From Marinobacter sp. HL-58 (GTDB lineage Bacteria > Pseudomonadota > Gammaproteobacteria > Pseudomonadales > Oleiphilaceae): 64,000 nt of DNA. The notes beneath the pieces were generated by a model that was not told the DNA's origin, did not search any database, and was given only the letters and a program-made list of their open reading frames with translations. The first letter of the stretch is position 1. The number at the start of each line of letters is the position of its first letter. The stretch lies in NCBI RefSeq assembly GCF_001314605.1, contig NZ_LIHP01000011.1:186001-250000 (forward strand). Direction: 5' to 3'. Position numbers and translations under genes: made by a program. Shown here piece by piece: positions 1 to 9,743 of this stretch.

Positions 1-477
1 GATATCTCTGTTTCCTATATCCGGCTGCGCGCCTTCACGCGGACAATGGCGGAGCATGACCTTGAAGTGGAGCCCCACCGCATCGTGGAGGCTCATGCCC
101 TGTCAGAAGCCGCAGGCACGCAGGCCATGTCGGTATTTCTGGGGCAGAACCCCGACGCCACCGCCGTTATCGCGTCCAATGACCTGATTGCCCTGGGCTG
201 TTTTACCGCCCTGAAACAATTTGGCTATAGCTGTCCGAAGAGGCTGTCCATCGTGGGCTTTAACAATATGCCCTACCTCGACTGGTTTGCGACGCCGCTG
301 ACCACGGTCTCTATTCCACATTTCCAGATGGGCGAACGGGCGGCAGAGCTACTGCTCAAGCGCATAAAATCCGAGAATCTGGACTACAACGAGGAAGTGC
401 TGCTGAAGCCGAAACTCGTCATCAGAGACTCAACCGCGCCCGTGATCCGTCCCAAGCAAAAAAGCGACGCTACATAG
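1..477 (+). CDS. LacI-family transcriptional regulator, C-terminal part (5' end outside window)
   Basis: The reading frame is open from the first base and ends at TAG 475-477, giving about 158 residues of the effector-binding domain of a LacI/GalR repressor. Family hallmarks are visible: AVIASNDLIALG, then LSIVGFNN, then PLTTVSIPH and MGERAAELLL, the usual order in the C-terminal lobe. The DNA-binding helix-turn-helix would lie before position 1. The gene converges on the ABC importer operon and is the obvious candidate to bind the three TGCAAACGTTTGCA-type operators at 5159, 7201 and 8337. The ligand is unknown. Family assignment is firm; the regulon assignment is an inference from proximity and operator type. 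Confidence 0.9.
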   Translation, partial: DISVSYIRLRAFTRTMAEHDLEVEPHRIVEAHALSEAAGTQAMSVFLGQNPDATAVIASNDLIALGCFTALKQFGYSCPKRLSIVGFNNMPYLDWFATPLTTVSIPHFQMGERAAELLLKRIKSENLDYNEEVLLKPKLVIRDSTAPVIRPKQKSDAT

Positions 478-484
478 CGTCGCT
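457..484 (-). terminator. Intrinsic terminator of the ABC importer operon, inside the 3' end of the LacI gene
   Basis: A perfect 9-bp stem AGCGACGCT (463-471) / AGCGTCGCT (476-484) with a 4-nt loop is followed, reading the minus strand, by a run of six T. It therefore terminates transcripts from the 509-5074 minus-strand operon. The left arm and the A-run are coding sequence of the LacI gene, whose stop codon TAG lies in the loop and first base of the right arm. There is no T-run on the plus strand. Confidence 0.8.
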
Positions 485-508
485 CTACTGACACTGCCAA
501 AGCAACGA

Positions 509-2056
509 TCACACAGTCTGGCCAGTAATGGCTCTGATCAGCGTATCTTCAGTTACCTCATTGCGGTCAAAGCATTGGGTAATGCGGCCATCGTACATGG
601 CGACAATCCGGTCACTGACGGTCAGCACCTCCGGCATTTCCGAGCTGACAACGATCACCGCCAGGCCGGATTTTGCCAGCTCCCTGATCAGATGATGGAT
701 CTCTGATTTGGAACCAACGTCAATTCCTCTGGTGGGCTCGTCAAGGATGAGGATCTTTGGCGAGGTACTTAACCATTTACCAATGACCACCTTCTGCTGA
801 TTACCACCACTGAGGTTGAGCGTTTCATATTCCCAGCCGGGGCATTTGATTCGAAGCTTTTCCATATACTCTTCGAATATGGTTCTTTCAGCAGCGGTAT
901 CTATCCAGCCGAATTTGGTAAATTTGCTGATGTTGGCCAACGTGGTGTTGTCCTTGCAGCTCATACCGAGAACAAGGCCCTGTTCCTTGCGGCTCTCCGG
1001 CACCAGGCCAAGACCATGATCGATGGCATCGCACGGGGAATTGATGACCAGGTCTTCTCCGTTGATCTGGACACTTCCGGTATCAGGCTTACGCAGACCG
1101 AAAATGGTTTCCATGACCTCGGTACGGCCAGCCCCCACCAGGCCGTAGAATCCGACGACTTCACCCACATGGACATCGAATGAAATGTCGGAATACAAAC
1201 CCTCGATACCCAGGCCATCGACCTTCAGCGCCTTGTTGCCCAGTTCCGGCGGCTCATGCTCAATATCGGCATCCAGATCACGGCCGATCATGCACTGAGT
1301 CACTTCGTCTTCATTGGTTTGCGCGGTTTCAAAAGTGCCCTGGTAGGTGCCATCCCGCAGCACTGTAATGCGGTCGGAAAGTTCAAAAATCTCATCCATC
1401 CGATGCGAGATGTAGACAATGGCCGTGCCACTTTCCTTCAGCTCTCTGATAACACCAAACAGCACTACCTTTTCGTAGTCCGTCAGAGAGGCTGTGGGTT
1501 CATCGAAGACAACCACCTTGGGCTGGAACACCAGCGCGCGAGCAATTTCTACCATCTGCTGGTTGGCAATTGAAAGATGACCAAGCGGATCCGTGGGCTG
1601 GAATTTGCAGTTAAGACGCTCAAGGATCTCGCCACACCGCTGGTTCAGTTGACGATTATTGACAAGCATTCCGCCAAAACGGGGAAGGTTTCCAAGGAAA
1701 ACATTCTCCGCCACGCTCATGTCCGGAACCAGGGAAAGCTCCTGGTGGATCAGCAACACGCCGTGGTCCCTTGCCTCCAGAGGACTCGACATGGTCACAA
1801 GCTGATCCTCGAGAATGACCTCACCCCCGTCCGGCTTGTAGATGCCCGCCAGTATCTTCATCAGCGTGGATTTACCAGCGCCGTTTTCACCAAGAAGGGC
1901 ATGGACTTCACCTGCGCGCACATCCAGGTCCACGTTATCCAGGGCCTTTACACCCGGGAAAGATTTACTGACATTTTTCAACCTCAGTAGGGGTTTCTGG
2001 TCTGGCTGCAGGTTCGCCGATTCGTTACTTTGTGCTGTCTCGACATGCATACTCAT
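509..2056 (-). CDS. Sugar-type ABC importer, tandem ATPase subunit (RbsA/MglA/XylG-like)
   Basis: The 515-residue protein is a double-cassette ATPase typical of the carbohydrate uptake (CUT2) family. The first cassette has Walker A GENGAGKST (about 56-64), an LSIANQQ signature and Walker B VVVFDEPTAS. The second has the degenerate P-loop GLVGAGRTE usual for this family, then LSGGNQQK and ILILDEPTRG. It energises the two permeases encoded just upstream; its start overlaps the end of the permease gene at 2053 (ATGA-type coupling). It is the last gene of the operon and is followed by the terminator at 457-484. CUT2 importers carry pentoses, hexoses, polyols, autoinducer-2 and related polar compounds, so the substrate cannot be read from this subunit. 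Confidence 0.93.
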   Translation of the reverse strand: MSMHVETAQSNESANLQPDQKPLLRLKNVSKSFPGVKALDNVDLDVRAGEVHALLGENGAGKSTLMKILAGIYKPDGGEVILEDQLVTMSSPLEARDHGVLLIHQELSLVPDMSVAENVFLGNLPRFGGMLVNNRQLNQRCGEILERLNCKFQPTDPLGHLSIANQQMVEIARALVFQPKVVVFDEPTASLTDYEKVVLFGVIRELKESGTAIVYISHRMDEIFELSDRITVLRDGTYQGTFETAQTNEDEVTQCMIGRDLDADIEHEPPELGNKALKVDGLGIEGLYSDISFDVHVGEVVGFYGLVGAGRTEVMETIFGLRKPDTGSVQINGEDLVINSPCDAIDHGLGLVPESRKEQGLVLGMSCKDNTTLANISKFTKFGWIDTAAERTIFEEYMEKLRIKCPGWEYETLNLSGGNQQKVVIGKWLSTSPKILILDEPTRGIDVGSKSEIHHLIRELAKSGLAVIVVSSEMPEVLTVSDRIVAMYDGRITQCFDRNEVTEDTLIRAITGQTV

Positions 2057-3003
2057 GCTCCTACCCCTTGCCCCTGCTGCTCAGAGAAACGTTTGTCGAT
2101 AAAGAGGACGATGATCAGGATGGAGCCCAGGATGATCAGCACGTAGAAGGAAGGAACCTGAAGCAGGTTCATACCATTTCTCAGAATGGCAATCGCAAGG
2201 ACACCGCCAAGGGTTCCGATAATGCTGCCATAACCACCCGTAAGGCGGGTCCCTCCGAGCACCACTGCCGTTATCGTCCAGAGCTCATAATCACGACCAA
2301 GATTTGGCGTGGACGCGCCCATTTCGGTGGACAACAAAATGCCTGAGAGCGCCGCCATAAAGCCGACGAAAATGAAATTGAATAGCATATGGGGGCCAAC
2401 ACGAATACCCGCCTCTTTGGCAGCCGCCCTGTTACCACCAACCGCAAACACATTGCGTCCGTGAATGGTGTACTTCAGCAACAGGTGGGAAACGACCGTC
2501 ATGAAGATAAAAATAAACGCCATCACAGGTATGAAAAAGACCTCGCTGGCACCGAAATCAGAATACGCCAGGTCTTGTGCGTAGAATGACTCCTCTCCGG
2601 TATATATAAAGACCAGCCCTCTCACGCCTATCATTGCACCCAGGGTGACAATGAAGGCGTCGACGCCGGTTTTCCAGGCAATAATGCCATTGAGGGCACC
2701 AATCAGAATGCCCGAAAGCAACCCGACCAGCACCGCGCCTGTTATGCCCAGCTCAGGTTGCAGCCCTACAGCGAGACTTGCCGCAAGTGCCAGGGTGGCA
2801 CCGACTGACAGGTCAATATTGCCGTTGATCATCACAAATGTCATACCAAGGGCGATCAGGCCAATAGTCGATGCCTGCACCAGGATATTGGTGAAATTAC
2901 CCGTATCGAAGAAATACGGTGATGCAAAGCTGAAAAATACAAAACAGGCCAGAACAAAGATCCATATCGGCTGTTTTTTTATTGAGGCAAAAAGTTTATT
3001 CAT
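2053..3003 (-). CDS. Sugar-type ABC importer permease (RbsC-like), second permease
   Basis: The product has 316 residues and about 8-10 hydrophobic segments, with the CUT2 permease signatures MTFVMINGNIDLSVGA near residue 60 and GGTRLTGGYGSIIGT near 250. It forms the membrane channel together with the permease at 3032-4033. A GGGGAT ribosome site precedes the ATG, and the gene overlaps the ATPase start by 4 nt. Two different permease genes with one double ATPase imply a heterodimeric channel rather than the homodimer of ribose RbsC. Confidence 0.92.
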   Translation of the reverse strand: MNKLFASIKKQPIWIFVLACFVFFSFASPYFFDTGNFTNILVQASTIGLIALGMTFVMINGNIDLSVGATLALAASLAVGLQPELGITGAVLVGLLSGILIGALNGIIAWKTGVDAFIVTLGAMIGVRGLVFIYTGEESFYAQDLAYSDFGASEVFFIPVMAFIFIFMTVVSHLLLKYTIHGRNVFAVGGNRAAAKEAGIRVGPHMLFNFIFVGFMAALSGILLSTEMGASTPNLGRDYELWTITAVVLGGTRLTGGYGSIIGTLGGVLAIAILRNGMNLLQVPSFYVLIILGSILIIVLFIDKRFSEQQGQGVGA

Positions 3004-3031
3004 TGCATTTATCCCCGTTATAGTTCGGGTT

Positions 3032-4033
3032 TCAGTAAGAGCTGAACAATTTTCCGCGTTTTGCTGCTATATCGAGCCAGACTGCAGCAATGATAACCAC
3101 CCAGGTGACAAGCCACTGGCTGTAGTAGGGATATCCCAACAACTGAAGGCCGTTCTGGATTAACGCAAGAATGAGTACGCCAATAACGGTTCTGACAATG
3201 CTCCCTGAACCACCAAGAAGGCTGGTTCCGCCAAGAATGACGCCCGCAAGAACCAATAACTCGTAGCCCTGACCAACGTTATTCTGGGACCCCATAACCC
3301 GTGACCCCAGAATCAGGGCAGCACAGGCAGTGGTGAACGCAGAGAGCAAATAGGTACTGAAGACAAGGCGGTTTCTGCGCAGGCCCGAGAAGAGTGCAGC
3401 GGTTCCATTACCACCAATGGCAAAAACCTTGCGGCCGAAACTGGTTTTCAGAAGCACAACCTGCAATACGATTGCTGACACTATAAATATTAACGCTGGA
3501 ACCGGAATACCGAAGAGATCGCCTCGTCCGAAGATATCAAACCACGTATTTTCGTCATTGGATATATCGACATTTTTACCACCGGTGTACACCAGGGTAA
3601 TACCCTGAATTGCAGACAGCATACCCAGGGTGACAATAAGAGAGTTCAATCTCAGATAGCCAATCAGGAAGCCATTGACGGACCCGATCAAAAGGGTAAA
3701 TACAAACATCAGCGGGATTGCCATACCGGGCCCGACCTTGTCATGAAGATCGACCACCAGAACCGTGGCAAAAGATAGCAGGGACCCTACAGACAGATCG
3801 AGATTTCCCCCAATGACGACAAACGTTACGCCCAGTGCGATGGTTCCGATAATGGACGCCTGCATCACCACTTTGAAAAAGTTATCTGTACTGAGAAACT
3901 TGTCCGTCGTCAGTGAAAAAATAACAACACATAAGAAGAAAGCTATTGTAATACCATGCTTTCCAAAAAACTGAAGCGGTGTTATTTCTCTATTGGTTAA
4001 TCCTGGTCTAAATGAATCCAGCAATGCTTTCAT
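3032..4033 (-). CDS. Sugar-type ABC importer permease (RbsC-like), first permease
   Basis: The 333-residue multipass membrane protein belongs to the same family as its neighbour. It has GVTFVVIGGNLDLSVGS (about 78-94) and GGTSLLGGSGSI near the C-terminus. The start has a GGAG site about 10 nt upstream. It lies 28 bp before the next permease and 66 bp after the binding-protein gene, so the four genes form one operon. The N-terminus is about 20 residues longer than its partner's. Confidence 0.92.
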   Translation of the reverse strand: MKALLDSFRPGLTNREITPLQFFGKHGITIAFFLCVVIFSLTTDKFLSTDNFFKVVMQASIIGTIALGVTFVVIGGNLDLSVGSLLSFATVLVVDLHDKVGPGMAIPLMFVFTLLIGSVNGFLIGYLRLNSLIVTLGMLSAIQGITLVYTGGKNVDISNDENTWFDIFGRGDLFGIPVPALIFIVSAIVLQVVLLKTSFGRKVFAIGGNGTAALFSGLRRNRLVFSTYLLSAFTTACAALILGSRVMGSQNNVGQGYELLVLAGVILGGTSLLGGSGSIVRTVIGVLILALIQNGLQLLGYPYYSQWLVTWVVIIAAVWLDIAAKRGKLFSSY

Positions 4034-4099
4034 TATTCGACTCCACTAACTGGGGGCCCTTAATGTCAGGGACCCCCATTTATTGTCAGATATCCCGGT

Positions 4100-5074
4100 T
4101 CAGAAAACAGGCTTTTCAAACTCGTCCATGTTTTCACGGGTAATCTTTGGAGTGTCGAAGTAGCTCATCTTTTCGACTTCTTTGCCCTGAGCAACGGCAA
4201 TAGCGGTCTCCAGCGCATTGCGCGCATCCTCTGCGGGTGACTGGTATACCGAACCATGGTATTCACCCCGAGCCATTGCTTCATAACCAACCGCGAAATT
4301 GGTCGCACCAATGAAGATCATCTCATCCGCGCGATCTTCAGATTTGGCAGCATTCAGGGCACCCACGCCCATGTTGTCGTCGCCAGCATAGACGCCATCG
4401 ATCCGGTCATAACTGGTCAGGAAGTCTTCCATGGTGCGCTGTGCTTTCTCGCGATTCCAGTTACCGGGCTGTGAATCCAGAATTTTCACATCAGGACAGA
4501 CTTCCGCCAGCCTGTCCTCAAAGCCTTTTTGCCGCTCTTTGGCTGTTGTGTAACCGGGCTGTCCGGTAATCTGTACAATCTCACCTTTGCCACCAAGCTG
4601 ATCGCACATCATTTCCGCAGAGTAAGCACCCTGCTTTATGTTGTCCGGCCCCGAGAAGGCAGCAATCAGGGGCTGACCGGCTTCAGCAATATTGGAGTTG
4701 GTGACAACGACCGGAATCCCTGCTTCCTTCGCCCTCTTGACCGCAGGAACAACCGCCTGACCATCGGTCGGCCAGATGATGATCACATCGACCTGCTGCT
4801 GGATCAGATCCCTTACCTGGGAAATCTGGCGGGCAACATCACCACCGGCATCCAGGACCACGGTTTCCACATTGTCTGTCTCGTCAGCAGCATCCTTGAA
4901 GGCCTGCTCATAGGTAGTCTGGTAGCTGTCCACACCCACATTGTTCTGGGTAATACCAATCCTGAAAGTTTCCGCCTGCGCCATCCCTGACAATCCCAGA
5001 GTGAGGGATCCGGCGAGAAGGGAAATTTTGCCGATATGCTGGATGATTCGAACTGAACTGATCTGAACTTTCAT
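4100..5074 (-). CDS. Periplasmic sugar-type binding protein of the ABC importer (RbsB-like)
   Basis: The product has 324 residues with a Sec signal peptide (hydrophobic segment followed by GMAQA/ETF near residue 34). The mature domain is a peripheral-binding-protein fold: FRIGITQNN at the start, DVIIIWPTDGQAV for the family motif, then AGIPVVVTNS and DGVYAGDDNMGVGAL. It captures the substrate and delivers it to the permease pair. It is first in the operon, with a GGAG ribosome site, and is preceded by a perfect LacI-type operator at 5159-5172. Similarity is to the ribose/polyol group; given the butanediol/acetoin genes nearby, a small polyol is possible but unproven. Confidence 0.9.
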   Translation of the reverse strand: MKVQISSVRIIQHIGKISLLAGSLTLGLSGMAQAETFRIGITQNNVGVDSYQTTYEQAFKDAADETDNVETVVLDAGGDVARQISQVRDLIQQQVDVIIIWPTDGQAVVPAVKRAKEAGIPVVVTNSNIAEAGQPLIAAFSGPDNIKQGAYSAEMMCDQLGGKGEIVQITGQPGYTTAKERQKGFEDRLAEVCPDVKILDSQPGNWNREKAQRTMEDFLTSYDRIDGVYAGDDNMGVGALNAAKSEDRADEMIFIGATNFAVGYEAMARGEYHGSVYQSPAEDARNALETAIAVAQGKEVEKMSYFDTPKITRENMDEFEKPVF

Positions 5075-5134
5075 TGTTTTGACTCCGTTGCTTGTTTTTT
5101 TACGGATATGAGAGTTATTGAAACCTCATTGTTA

Positions 5135-5172
5135 ATCGTTGCAGACTGCAAGCAATAATGCAAACGTTTGCA
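5135..5172 (-). promoter_or_regulatory. LacI-type operator and possible promoter of the ABC importer operon
   Basis: TGCAAACGTTTGCA at 5159-5172 is a perfect 14-bp palindrome with the central CG typical of LacI-family sites, and it is identical to the one at 8337-8350. Reading the minus strand it ends in TTGCAT, and 17 nt further is AACGAT (5140-5135), a weak -10 match (3 of 6). The operator evidence is strong; the exact promoter is tentative. Confidence 0.8.
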
Positions 5173-5203
5173 CTAGTTTTTTCTGTTTTTTTGGAATTGG
5201 TCA

Positions 5204-6841
<1,638 letters not shown>

Positions 6842-7120
6842 TTACTGGTTGCGGGTCCAGGCGAGCACATCGTCGGTGTGAATAATCACTCTGCTGACAC
6901 CGGCGTCCGCTACCACTTCGCCCTGCCCGGCGGCAAAGTAAACAGTGTCGCCCTTCTGAAGACCTTCAAGGCGGGTTCTGGCGTCATAACCAATCTCGAC
7001 AACACATCCTTTTGGCGACTCTCCGGTGCTTCTGTGCGACATGACAATACCTTGGGCGGATTCTTGCCGTTGCTCTATCAGCTCCAACACAACGCGGTCT
7101 GGGGCGGGGTTCAGCGTCAT
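6842..7120 (-). CDS. groS: GroES-type co-chaperonin, divergent paralogue
   Basis: The 92-residue GroES-fold protein has an N-terminal strand PAPDRVVLEL, a mobile loop ESAQGIVM ending in the hydrophobic tripeptide that docks on GroEL, and a C-terminal segment VIIHTDDVLAW. It caps the GroEL ring encoded immediately downstream. A GGAG site lies 10 nt before the ATG. No CIRCE heat-shock element is visible upstream; instead an imperfect LacI-type operator at 7201-7214 lies about 80 bp upstream, shared with the divergent dehydrogenase gene. This is consistent with substrate-linked rather than heat-linked control. Confidence 0.9.
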   Translation of the reverse strand: MTLNPAPDRVVLELIEQRQESAQGIVMSHRSTGESPKGCVVEIGYDARTRLEGLQKGDTVYFAAGQGEVVADAGVSRVIIHTDDVLAWTRNQ

Positions 7121-7200
7121 AACAGGTTTCTCCGATTGGTAAATTCGTTGTTGTTACTTATATTTATTCCATGCAAAGGAAATTGTTCAATTCAATGTAG

Positions 7201-7214
7201 CGCAATCGTTTGCA
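7201..7214. promoter_or_regulatory. Imperfect LacI-type operator between groES and the dehydrogenase gene
   Basis: CGCAATCGTTTGCA differs from the perfect operator TGCAAACGTTTGCA at two of 14 positions, both in the left half. It lies in the 165-bp divergent region and overlaps the -35 box of the dehydrogenase promoter, so it could control both directions. Confidence 0.65.
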
Positions 7215-7238
7215 TTTGTAAATCCGGTTCGCTAGACT
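7210..7238 (+). promoter_or_regulatory. Sigma-70-type promoter of the dehydrogenase gene
   Basis: TTGCAT (7210-7215), a 17-nt spacer, and TAGACT (7233-7238) match a housekeeping promoter. The -35 box is the right end of the operator. The same geometry recurs at 8346-8374. Confidence 0.6.
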
Positions 7239-7285
7239 TGCTCTAACACTCGAAACCCATACAAAGACAAAAGCTGGGAGAAGTT

Positions 7286-8089
7286 ATGGACAAGACACGT
7301 TTAAAGGGCAAGAACTGCCTGATTACCGGGGCTGCCAGAGGCATTGGTGCGGCTGTTGCGGAGCACTACGCGGCGCAAGGCGCAAAGGTCTGTGTAGCAG
7401 ATATCAATCTTGAGGGGTGCCAGGAGGTTGTTTCCCGTATCAAGGAGAATGGCGGCGAAGCCATAGCGGTTACTCTGGACGTTACCAGCCGGGAACAGAT
7501 GAAGGCAGCCGTCCAGGCGACCGTTGATGCGTTTGGCAGCCTGAATGTGATGCTCAATAACGCGGGCATCAACAAACCCCTGATGTTTCTTGATATCACC
7601 GAGGAAAACTGGCGCCAGATCATGGATGTGAATGGCTGGGGTTGTCTGCTCGGAATGCAGGAGGCCGCAAAGCAGATGATTGCCCAGGGCAAGGAAAACG
7701 GCCCCTATAAAATCATTAATGTCGGCTCGATTCTCAGCCGACAGGCCTTTGACGACGTCATCCCTTACTCATGCAGCAAGCATGCAGTACAGGCAATGAT
7801 CAACGGTGGCGCCAAGGCACTGGTCGATCACAATATTACGGTCAACGGCTACGGACCGGGTGTTGTCAGAACGGAACTGTGGGAGCAATTGGACAAGGAC
7901 CTTGTCGCCATCGGGAAATTCGAAAAGCAGGGGCAGTCGATGGACGAACTGGCCGAAAAAATGATCCTGATGAAGCGATATTCCTATCCAGAGGACATCG
8001 TGGGAACAGCCTCTTTCCTCGCCAGCAGCGAATCCGACTATATGACGGGCCAGTTGCTGATGATCGATGGCGGCATCGTACTCCAGTAA
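7286..8089 (+). CDS. Short-chain dehydrogenase, BudC-like (2,3-butanediol/acetoin or polyol dehydrogenase)
   Basis: The 267-residue classical SDR has the NAD(P) motif TGAARGIG (14-21), NNAG, a catalytic Ser in NVGSIL, and the YSCSK Tyr-x-x-x-Lys pair. The substrate-side segment ITVNGYGPGVVRTELW and the end SDYMTGQLLMIDGG closely follow the pattern of meso-2,3-butanediol dehydrogenase/diacetyl reductase (BudC) as I recall it. This gives a plausible reaction: 2,3-butanediol + NAD+ to acetoin + NADH. A sorbitol or iditol dehydrogenase is the main alternative. The ATG has GGGAGAAG upstream. Acetoin-dehydrogenase-type genes 1.6 kb downstream support the butanediol reading. Confidence 0.85.
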   Translation: MDKTRLKGKNCLITGAARGIGAAVAEHYAAQGAKVCVADINLEGCQEVVSRIKENGGEAIAVTLDVTSREQMKAAVQATVDAFGSLNVMLNNAGINKPLMFLDITEENWRQIMDVNGWGCLLGMQEAAKQMIAQGKENGPYKIINVGSILSRQAFDDVIPYSCSKHAVQAMINGGAKALVDHNITVNGYGPGVVRTELWEQLDKDLVAIGKFEKQGQSMDELAEKMILMKRYSYPEDIVGTASFLASSESDYMTGQLLMIDGGIVLQ

Positions 8090-8210
8090 GAAAGTCGGTC
8101 TCCACGAATGTAAGCTGAATAGCGCTTCGTCGATGATGCCCTGACGCTAAACCGGCATTCCATTGTTGTTGTGTAGTGTTGTTTCTAACCCCCCTTGTCA
8201 AAGGGAGTTT

Positions 8211-8238
8211 GCGCCAGCATCTTGCTGGCGCTTTTTTT
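8211..8238 (+). terminator. Intrinsic terminator after the dehydrogenase gene
   Basis: A perfect 9-bp stem GCGCCAGCA (8211-8219) / TGCTGGCGC (8223-8231) with a TCT loop is followed by seven T. It separates the dehydrogenase from the porin, so the porin needs its own promoter, which is seen at 8346. The 8090-8426 intergenic region holds this terminator and that promoter/operator and nothing else I can identify. Confidence 0.88.
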
Positions 8239-8336
8239 ATTCCTCTCCTTCGATTTTAAACACTTCTGGTTAGATCCAGTGCGTCAAAACTGCCGGCCTT
8301 CCACCAAAGAACTGTGGTAAAACATCTGTTTTTTGA

Positions 8337-8374
8337 TGCAAACGTTTGCATTATAGATCAGCTTTTGCTAAAAA
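8337..8374 (+). promoter_or_regulatory. Perfect LacI-type operator and promoter of the porin gene
   Basis: TGCAAACGTTTGCA (8337-8350) is identical to the site before the binding-protein gene. It ends in TTGCAT (8346-8351), 17 nt before TAAAAA (8369-8374, 4 of 6 matches to a -10 box). Repressor binding would cover the -35 region. Confidence 0.75.
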
Positions 8375-8426
8375 TTGAATGTGCAGTTGCACACCTCATG
8401 TAAACAAAAACAATTCGGAGAGAACC

Positions 8427-9638
8427 ATGACTAGTGTGATACCGAAGGTTAGATTTAATTTTCAGAGCCTACCTGCTGTCGCTGGCGCACTTGCAATGCT
8501 TTGCACTTCAACAGTAATGGCACAGGATTCATCCGATAACAGCATGGAAGATATGCAGCGCCGGATCGCAGACCTGGAGGACAAAGTACCTCTCAGGGTC
8601 GGGGTTGGCGTAGAGACACTTTACATCCTCGCAGACAGTGACGAATCCAGCCGTGACAAGGTCGGCAACTATTTCCTCGACAAGTTCGAACTGTCCATTA
8701 ACGGAGATTTCGACGGCGGGCTCTATTACCGGTCCAGATGGGATTACCAGGTTACCCAGCAGGCCTTTTTCCCGGCCTGGACCTATGCCGGGCTGGAACA
8801 CAATGACGACTGGTCGACGGAAGTCGGCGTCATTATTCAACCACTTGGAGCGGGCGTGGACGGCTCCTATTACGACAACAGTTTTTTGAGTGACGTTCCG
8901 CTATGGCTGGGCCTGGCCAACAACTCCGAGCCGGGCATCAAAACCAAGTTCAAGCAGGGCAATATGGACTGGGTGTTCGCCTTTACCAAAAACGCCGAGC
9001 TGGCCAGCTCACCTACGGCCCGTTTCCGCCCTGATCTCATCGCACAAGACGACCTTTCCGAAGTGGAACTGAATAATACCTTCCACGGTGGCGGTGCCTA
9101 CACAATTGACCTGGATGGAGCGAGCCTGCAACTGGGTTCCAACGGGCAATACGGCGACCTTTATAACACGGTGACAACTGAGAGCGGGGGCGAGCATTGG
9201 GCGGCAACTGCGTTTGCCAACTACAATGCCGGGGGCTTTGCATTGACTCTCCAGGGCATGGCGTACGACTACAACCTGGAAAGAGCGCCTGTGGGCGGCC
9301 CCTCAACCACGGATACTGTTTACCTGTCACAGGGCAAACCGATTCCGGCCAGTGGCAACGTCTACTCAACCCGGATTTCCTACACCATGCCAACGTCCGT
9401 TGGCGTCTTTGACACCGTCAAGTTCTATCATGATTACGATTTTCTCGACAGTGGCAGCGACGACACCATTTCTTCTGACGACACCCAGTTCAGCATTGCC
9501 GGCGTTCACCTCTCAAGGGGCGCCTTTAATACCTGGGTAAGTCTGTATAGCTCCAAGAACGCCGATTTTGCGAACGGCGGTCCTGATGACGACACATGGA
9601 ACACACAGTTCACGATTGTAGGTGCTCTTTATTTCTGA
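8427..9638 (+). CDS. Outer-membrane porin
   Basis: The protein has 403 residues from the ATG at 8427, chosen because GGAGAG lies 5 nt upstream; an in-frame start 48 bp earlier has no ribosome site. It has a Sec signal peptide (hydrophobic core AGALAMLCTSTVMA, cleavage before QDSS), a short predicted coiled coil (MEDMQRRIADLEDKV), then alternating beta-strand sequence rich in Tyr/Trp. It ends in GALYF, with the terminal Phe typical of outer-membrane barrels. It presumably admits the substrate of the ABC importer. The exact porin family is not clear. Confidence 0.82.
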   Translation: MTSVIPKVRFNFQSLPAVAGALAMLCTSTVMAQDSSDNSMEDMQRRIADLEDKVPLRVGVGVETLYILADSDESSRDKVGNYFLDKFELSINGDFDGGLYYRSRWDYQVTQQAFFPAWTYAGLEHNDDWSTEVGVIIQPLGAGVDGSYYDNSFLSDVPLWLGLANNSEPGIKTKFKQGNMDWVFAFTKNAELASSPTARFRPDLIAQDDLSEVELNNTFHGGGAYTIDLDGASLQLGSNGQYGDLYNTVTTESGGEHWAATAFANYNAGGFALTLQGMAYDYNLERAPVGGPSTTDTVYLSQGKPIPASGNVYSTRISYTMPTSVGVFDTVKFYHDYDFLDSGSDDTISSDDTQFSIAGVHLSRGAFNTWVSLYSSKNADFANGGPDDDTWNTQFTIVGALYF

Positions 9639-9743
9639 TCACGCTTTCTGAACCTATCACGGGCAAAGGACTGCCGTTACACATCAAACAGGGTGCTTGC
9701 CAAGACTGCAGAATCCTCAACCGATGAACTCTGGATAACTGTC

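Noticed and set aside
7121..7285. CIRCE/HrcA heat-shock element upstream of groES
   Set aside because: No TTAGCACTC-N9-GAGTGCTAA or close variant is present.
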